Positions 59,819 to 64,000 of a stretch of DNA of 64,000 nucleotides are shown here, piece by piece. Source of the DNA: UBA8337 sp965658615. GTDB taxonomy: Bacteria; Pseudomonadota; Alphaproteobacteria; RS24. The notes beneath the pieces are model-generated. The model was not told where the DNA came from. It saw nothing but the letters and a program-made list of their open reading frames with translations, and ran no database searches. How positions within the stretch are numbered: the stretch's first letter is position 1; the number at the start of each line of letters is the position of its first letter. The DNA lies in NCBI GenBank assembly GCA_965658615.1, contig CBFHSX010000002.1, forward strand, positions 1 through 64,000, in the 5' to 3' direction. A program made the translations under genes and the position numbers.

Positions 59819-61240
59819 TTAAGCGGCTTCGGCTGCCAGCGTTTCGGCTTTGGCAATCGCGTCTTCAATTGTGCCGACCATATAGAAAGCCGCTTCCGGC
59901 AAATGGTCATAATCACCGGCGCACAGGCCTTTAAAGCCTTTAATCGTGTCAGCCAGATCAACCAGCACACCCGGCGAACCGGTGAAGATTTCAGCCACAT
60001 GGAAAGGCTGCGACAAGAAGCGCTCGATTTTACGCGCACGGCTAACGACCAGCTTGTCTTCTTCCGACAGCTCATCCATGCCGAGAATGGCGATAATATC
60101 TTGCAGCGATTTATATTTCTGCAGAATCTCCTGCACTTCACGCGCCGTTTGATAATGCTCATCACCGACAACACGCGGCTCCAGAATACGGCTGGTCGAA
60201 TCGAGCGGATCCACGGCCGGGTAAATACCCTTTTCCGAGATGGCCCGCGACAGCACGGTCGTGGCGTCCAAATGCGCAAAAGAAGCGGCCGGGGCCGGGT
60301 CGGTCAAGTCATCCGCCGGCACATAAATCGCCTGCACTGACGTGATCGAGCCTTTGGTTGTTGTGGTAATACGCTCTTGCAGCGCGCCCATATCGGTTGC
60401 CAGGGTCGGCTGGTAGCCCACAGCTGACGGGATACGACCCAGCAGCGCCGACACTTCGGAACCGGCTTGGGTAAAGCGGAAGATATTATCGACAAAGAAC
60501 AACACGTCCTGGCCTTCGTCGCGGAAGTTTTCCGCAACCGTCAGACCGGTCAGCGCAACACGGGCACGCGCACCGGGCGGCTCGTTCATCTGGCCGTAAA
60601 CCAGCGCACATTTCGAGCCTTCGCCGCCTTTTTCAACGTTCACGCCCGATTCAATCATTTCCCAATACAGGTCATTGCCTTCGCGGGTACGCTCACCCAC
60701 ACCGGCAAATACCGAATAACCACCATGCGCTTTCGCCACATTATTGATCAGTTCCATAATCAGAACCGTCTTGCCCACACCGGCACCGCCAAACAGGCCA
60801 ATCTTACCGCCCTTGGCGTAAGGCGCCAGCAGGTCAACAACTTTAATACCGGTAACCAGCATCTCGGCTTCAGTTGATTGCTCAACAAATTCCGGTGCTT
60901 CTTGGTGAATGGCGCGGGTCAATTTGGCTTCGACCGGACCGCTTTCGTCAACCGGCTCGCCAATCACGTTAATGATGCGACCCAAAGTCGCTTCACCGAC
61001 AGGAACGGTAATCGGCGCGCCCGTATCGGACACTTCTTGACCGCGCACCAGACCCTCGCTCGAATCCATGGCAATGGTGCGCACAGTGCGCTCACCCAAA
61101 TGCTGGGCAACTTCCAACACCAGACGGTTGCCGCCATTATCCGTTTCCAGCGCGTTCAGAATTTCCGGCAACTCGCCGTCAAACTGCACGTCCACGACAG
61201 CCCCAATAACTTGGCTGATTTTTCCTGTACCTTTGGCCAT
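59819..61240 (-). CDS. atpD: ATP synthase F1 beta subunit
   Basis: A 473-residue catalytic subunit. P-loop GGAGVGKT, then GERTREGNDLYWEM with the catalytic Glu, the DELSEED lever as DELSEEDKL, and PSAVGYQPTLATDMG. All catalytic positions look intact. It alternates with alpha in the F1 head. atpC follows after 23 bases. Confidence 0.98.
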   Translation of the reverse strand: MAKGTGKISQVIGAVVDVQFDGELPEILNALETDNGGNRLVLEVAQHLGERTVRTIAMDSSEGLVRGQEVSDTGAPITVPVGEATLGRIINVIGEPVDESGPVEAKLTRAIHQEAPEFVEQSTEAEMLVTGIKVVDLLAPYAKGGKIGLFGGAGVGKTVLIMELINNVAKAHGGYSVFAGVGERTREGNDLYWEMIESGVNVEKGGEGSKCALVYGQMNEPPGARARVALTGLTVAENFRDEGQDVLFFVDNIFRFTQAGSEVSALLGRIPSAVGYQPTLATDMGALQERITTTTKGSITSVQAIYVPADDLTDPAPAASFAHLDATTVLSRAISEKGIYPAVDPLDSTSRILEPRVVGDEHYQTAREVQEILQKYKSLQDIIAILGMDELSEEDKLVVSRARKIERFLSQPFHVAEIFTGSPGVLVDLADTIKGFKGLCAGDYDHLPEAAFYMVGTIEDAIAKAETLAAEAA

Positions 61241-61267
61241 AATCTCGTCCTCGTTCTCTTTCGTCGA

Positions 61268-62155
61268 CTAGAGTGCTTCCGCACCTGAGATAATCTCAAT
61301 CAGTTCTTTGGTAATTTGTGCCTGGCGTGAGCGGTTATAAGTAACCGACAGGCTGTCAATCATTTCACCGGCATTGCGCGTCGCATTATCCATGGCACTC
61401 ATGCGGGCGCCTTGCTCACTGGCTGAATTTTCCAGCAGCGCGCGCAGGATTTGCACAGCGATATTACGCGGCAAAAGCGCATCCAGAATTTCGTTTTCTT
61501 CCGGCTCATAATCATAGGCCGCGCCGCCCAGATCCAACGCATCGTCAACTGCCGAAGCGTCGAGACTGGCCGGAATGATTTGCAGACCGGTCGGGATTTG
61601 GCTCATGACATTTTCAAAACGCGAATAATACAAAGTGCAAATATCGAACTGACCGGCGTCAAAATCGGTGAGGATTTTATCCGCCACACCTTGCGCTTCA
61701 TTATAGCCGACGCTTTTCATACCCTGATAGCTGATCGGCTCGAGCAATTCCTTATCGAAATAACGCTTCAGCACGTCATAGCCCTTCCGCCCGACGCACA
61801 GAATTTGCACGTTCTTGCCGGCGCTTTGCAGCTTTTGCGCATCCTCGCGCGCCAGACGCGCAATCGATGAGTTAAAGCCGCCGCACAGGCCGCGCTCGGC
61901 CGTGGCAACAATCAGCAAATGATTTTGATCCGCGCCCGTGCCGGCCAAAAGTTTCGGCGCACTGGCACTATCGGTGATACCGGCGGCCAGATTGGACAGC
62001 ACCGCGCCCATGCGATCGGCATAGGGACGCGCCGCTTCCGCCGCTTCTTGTGCCCGACGCAGTTTCGACGCCGCAACCATCTGCATGGCGCGGGTGATCT
62101 TCTGCGTCGCCTGAACGCTGGCGATGCGGTTCCGGAGCTCTTTCAAAGATGCCAT
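61268..62155 (-). CDS. atpG: ATP synthase F1 gamma subunit
   Basis: A 295-residue rotor shaft. The N-terminal helix MASLKELRNRIASVQATQKITRAMQMVAASKLRRAQ (overlapping parts) and the C-terminal RMSAMDNATRNAGEMIDSLSVTYNRSRQAQITKELIEIISGAEAL are diagnostic. Length is usual for alphaproteobacteria. Confidence 0.97.
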   Translation of the reverse strand: MASLKELRNRIASVQATQKITRAMQMVAASKLRRAQEAAEAARPYADRMGAVLSNLAAGITDSASAPKLLAGTGADQNHLLIVATAERGLCGGFNSSIARLAREDAQKLQSAGKNVQILCVGRKGYDVLKRYFDKELLEPISYQGMKSVGYNEAQGVADKILTDFDAGQFDICTLYYSRFENVMSQIPTGLQIIPASLDASAVDDALDLGGAAYDYEPEENEILDALLPRNIAVQILRALLENSASEQGARMSAMDNATRNAGEMIDSLSVTYNRSRQAQITKELIEIISGAEAL

Positions 62156-62194
62156 TTATCGGCCCTCTTTCTTCAACGTCACGCGTCGCTTCGC

Positions 62195-63724
62195 TTAAGC
62201 GAAGCTGGCGGCATACTCATCAACGACTTTTTTCAGCGCCGCTTCCGTGTCATCCGACAGGGCTTTAGTGGCGCGAATATCGTCCAGAATGGCGCTATGG
62301 CTGCCATGCACCAATTCCAGCAGACCTTGCTCAAAAGCGCCGACCTGATTGGTTTCAATAGCGTCGAGATAGCCGTTCACACCGGCATAAATCACCACAA
62401 CCTGCTCTTCCACTTTCAGCGGCGAGAATTGCGCCTGCTTCAACAACTCGGTCAGACGTTCACCACGACGCAGCAATTGCTGGGTCGAGGCATCGAGATC
62501 GGAACCGAATTGGGCAAAGGCGGCCATTTCGCGATACTGCGCCAACTCACCCTTAATCTTACCGGCAACCTGTTTCATCGCTTTGATTTGCGCCGACGAG
62601 CCAACGCGCGATACGGACAGGCCAACATTCACGGCAGGGCGGATGCCCTGGTAGAACAGATCGGTCTCAAGGAAGATCTGACCATCGGTAATGGAGATAA
62701 CATTGGTCGGGATATAGGCCGACACGTCATTGGCTTGTGTTTCAATAATCGGCAGCGCGGTCATGGAACCGGCACCAAAATCATCATTGAGCTTGGCGGC
62801 GCGCTCCAGCAGGCGCGAGTGCAAGAAGAACACATCACCCGGATAGGCTTCGCGGCCCGGCGGACGACGCAGCAGCAGCGACATTTGACGATAGGCCACG
62901 GCCTGTTTCGACAAATCATCATAGGTGATCATGGCGTGCATGCCATTATCGCGGAAATATTCAGCCATGGTACAACCGGTAAACGGTGCCAGGAATTGCA
63001 GCGGCGCGGCTTCAGAAGCCGTGGCGGCGACAACGATAGAATATTTCATCGCGTCATTTTCTTCCAGCGTTTTGACGATCTGCGCCACGGTTGAGCGCTT
63101 TTGGCCAATGGCGACATAGACGCAATAAAGTTTCGCGCTTTCATCATCGCCCTCATTGGCGGCTTTTTGGTTCAGGATCGCATCAACCGCAATCGCCGTT
63201 TTACCGGTTTGGCGGTCACCAATAACCAGCTCGCGCTGGCCGCGGCCGATCGGGATCAGCGCGTCAACGGCTTTGAGGCCGGTTTGCATCGGCTCGTGCA
63301 CGGATTTACGCGGGATAATACCCGGCGCTTTGACGTCCACTTTCATATTGGCTTCGGCTTCAATCGGGCCTTTGCCATCCAACGGATTGCCGAGCGGGTC
63401 AACAACACGGCCCAGCAGGCCCTTGCCGACCGGTACGGACACAATATCACCGGTCCGCTTAACCGTATCGCCTTCGCGAATATCGCGGTCAGAACCGAAC
63501 ACAACAGCGCCGACATTGTCTTCTTCAAGGTTCAGCGCCATGCCGCGAATACCGCCCGGAAACTCGACCATTTCACCGGCCTGCACATTATCCAGACCGT
63601 AAATACGGGCAATACCGTCACCGACAGACAATACCTGACCGATTTCGGAAACTTCCGATTTGCCGTCAAAGCCTTTAATCTGTTCCTTCAGAATGGATGA
63701 AATTTCAGATGCTTTAATATCCAT
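62195..63724 (-). CDS. atpA: ATP synthase F1 alpha subunit
   Basis: A 509-residue non-catalytic nucleotide-binding subunit. P-loop GDRQTGKT, the VGxxDG-type start QVLSVGDGIARIYGLDNVQAGE, the arginine finger region PAVNVGLSVSRVGSSAQ and LDASTQQLLRRGERL are standard. The gene lies between atpH and atpG with short gaps, as expected in this operon. Confidence 0.98.
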   Translation of the reverse strand: MDIKASEISSILKEQIKGFDGKSEVSEIGQVLSVGDGIARIYGLDNVQAGEMVEFPGGIRGMALNLEEDNVGAVVFGSDRDIREGDTVKRTGDIVSVPVGKGLLGRVVDPLGNPLDGKGPIEAEANMKVDVKAPGIIPRKSVHEPMQTGLKAVDALIPIGRGQRELVIGDRQTGKTAIAVDAILNQKAANEGDDESAKLYCVYVAIGQKRSTVAQIVKTLEENDAMKYSIVVAATASEAAPLQFLAPFTGCTMAEYFRDNGMHAMITYDDLSKQAVAYRQMSLLLRRPPGREAYPGDVFFLHSRLLERAAKLNDDFGAGSMTALPIIETQANDVSAYIPTNVISITDGQIFLETDLFYQGIRPAVNVGLSVSRVGSSAQIKAMKQVAGKIKGELAQYREMAAFAQFGSDLDASTQQLLRRGERLTELLKQAQFSPLKVEEQVVVIYAGVNGYLDAIETNQVGAFEQGLLELVHGSHSAILDDIRATKALSDDTEAALKKVVDEYAASFA

Positions 63725-63741
63725 CAGCGTGGCCTCATTTG

Positions 63742-64000
63742 TTACCCGTTAAGGGCCGTTTTCAAAGAATTAAGTTTGGTTTTCAGCGAGCCGTCAATCA
63801 TCCGGCTGCCAATCTTGACAATCATACCACCCAAAAGCGCAGCATCGGTTTCGGCTTCGACAATCACATTTTTGCCGAAAGCCTTATTCAATTCGCCTTT
63901 CAGCGCCTCGATTTGGCCATCGCTCAAATCATGTGCCGCCGTGACATGGGCAATCATTTCATCGCGCGCACCGGCAACCAGCACACCAAATTGTGTCGCC
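63742..64000 (-). CDS. atpH: ATP synthase F1 delta subunit (C-terminal part, cut by window end)
   Basis: The frame is open from the window edge to a stop at 63742-63744, giving 86 C-terminal codons; the N-terminal half lies beyond 64000. The C-terminal AtpH signature is seen in VTAAHDLSDGQIEALKGELNKAFGKNV and LLGGMIVKIGSRMIDGSLKTKLNSLK (overlapping parts). The GTG at 63984 is internal and not a start. It lies 17 bases upstream of atpA. Confidence 0.95.
   Translation of the reverse strand, partial: ATQFGVLVAGARDEMIAHVTAAHDLSDGQIEALKGELNKAFGKNVIVEAETDAALLGGMIVKIGSRMIDGSLKTKLNSLKTALNG

Noticed and set aside
61919..63094. 391-codon plus-strand frame opposite atpG/atpA
   Set aside because: Shadow of two of the most conserved genes known.

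Overview
The window is a gene-dense stretch of an alphaproteobacterial chromosome, with no insertion sequence, prophage, integrase or CRISPR array that I could find. The alphaproteobacterial call rests on several things: a small SRP RNA just upstream of dnaX; the neighbourhood nudC / pheA-kdsB / membrane cytochrome c; a DUF1036 gene beside dapD-dapE; a pyruvate dehydrogenase beta subunit carrying its own lipoyl domain; the atpHAGDC order; and an Entner-Doudoroff zwf-pgl-edd operon. A CYP153-like P450, a second P450 and a TonB2-type energiser would suit a free-living, probably aquatic, heterotroph such as a Parvibaculales- or SAR116-like lineage, but the order cannot be fixed from this sequence alone.

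Layout. 1-5.4 kb: DUF1036 protein (partial), HAD nucleotidase and dapD-dapE (lysine/peptidoglycan precursor), facing truA-fmt-def. 5.4-12.2 kb: rmuC; recR, dnaX and SRP RNA; nudC; pheA-kdsB. 12.3-18.6 kb: membrane cytochrome c with a strong terminator, then a YejABEF-type peptide ABC importer. 18.6-23 kb (minus strand): NlpC/P60 protein, M17 aminopeptidase, SDR and a CYP153-like P450 in a tight run. 23-32.5 kb: TPP riboswitch-thiC, zwf-pgl-edd, and an atypical PEP carboxylase homologue. 32.5-38 kb (minus strand): pyruvate dehydrogenase pdhA-pdhB-E2, a second P450 and a small membrane protein. 38-38.4 kb: tRNA-Ser(CGA) inside a repeat-rich, partly duplicated segment. 38.4-44.4 kb: an SDR, then the DUF3450-ExbB-ExbB-ExbD-TonB-TPR operon on the minus strand. 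44.7-56.5 kb: quinone oxidoreductase, rplU-rpmA, obgE-proB-proA-nadD, rsfS-rlmH-envC-like-ctpA-rppH-2OG oxygenase-purU. 56.5-64 kb: cysD-cysNC facing the ATP synthase operon atpHAGDC (atpH cut by the window edge).

How the genes connect. Glucose 6-phosphate would pass through zwf-pgl-edd, and pyruvate would enter the TCA cycle through pdhA/pdhB/E2. The PEPC homologue sits between those two operons, but its active-site motifs are heavily altered. The pyruvate dehydrogenase is unusual because the E2 subunit has no lipoyl domain and the only visible one is on E1-beta. The TonB operon is a complete inner-membrane energiser with no receptor gene beside it. Genes are packed with at least seventeen 1-4 base start/stop overlaps (TAATG, TGATG, ATGA), so translational coupling is the rule.

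The most interesting non-coding signals are the duplicated tRNA-Ser 5' end with its compensating hairpin elements, perfect palindromes at the zwf, cytochrome c and P450 promoters, and a flanking inverted repeat around the cysD promoter. I did not find one clearly new multi-gene system. The best candidates for second looks are the PEPC homologue, the lipoyl-less E2, the tRNA-Ser repeats and the uncharacterised operators.
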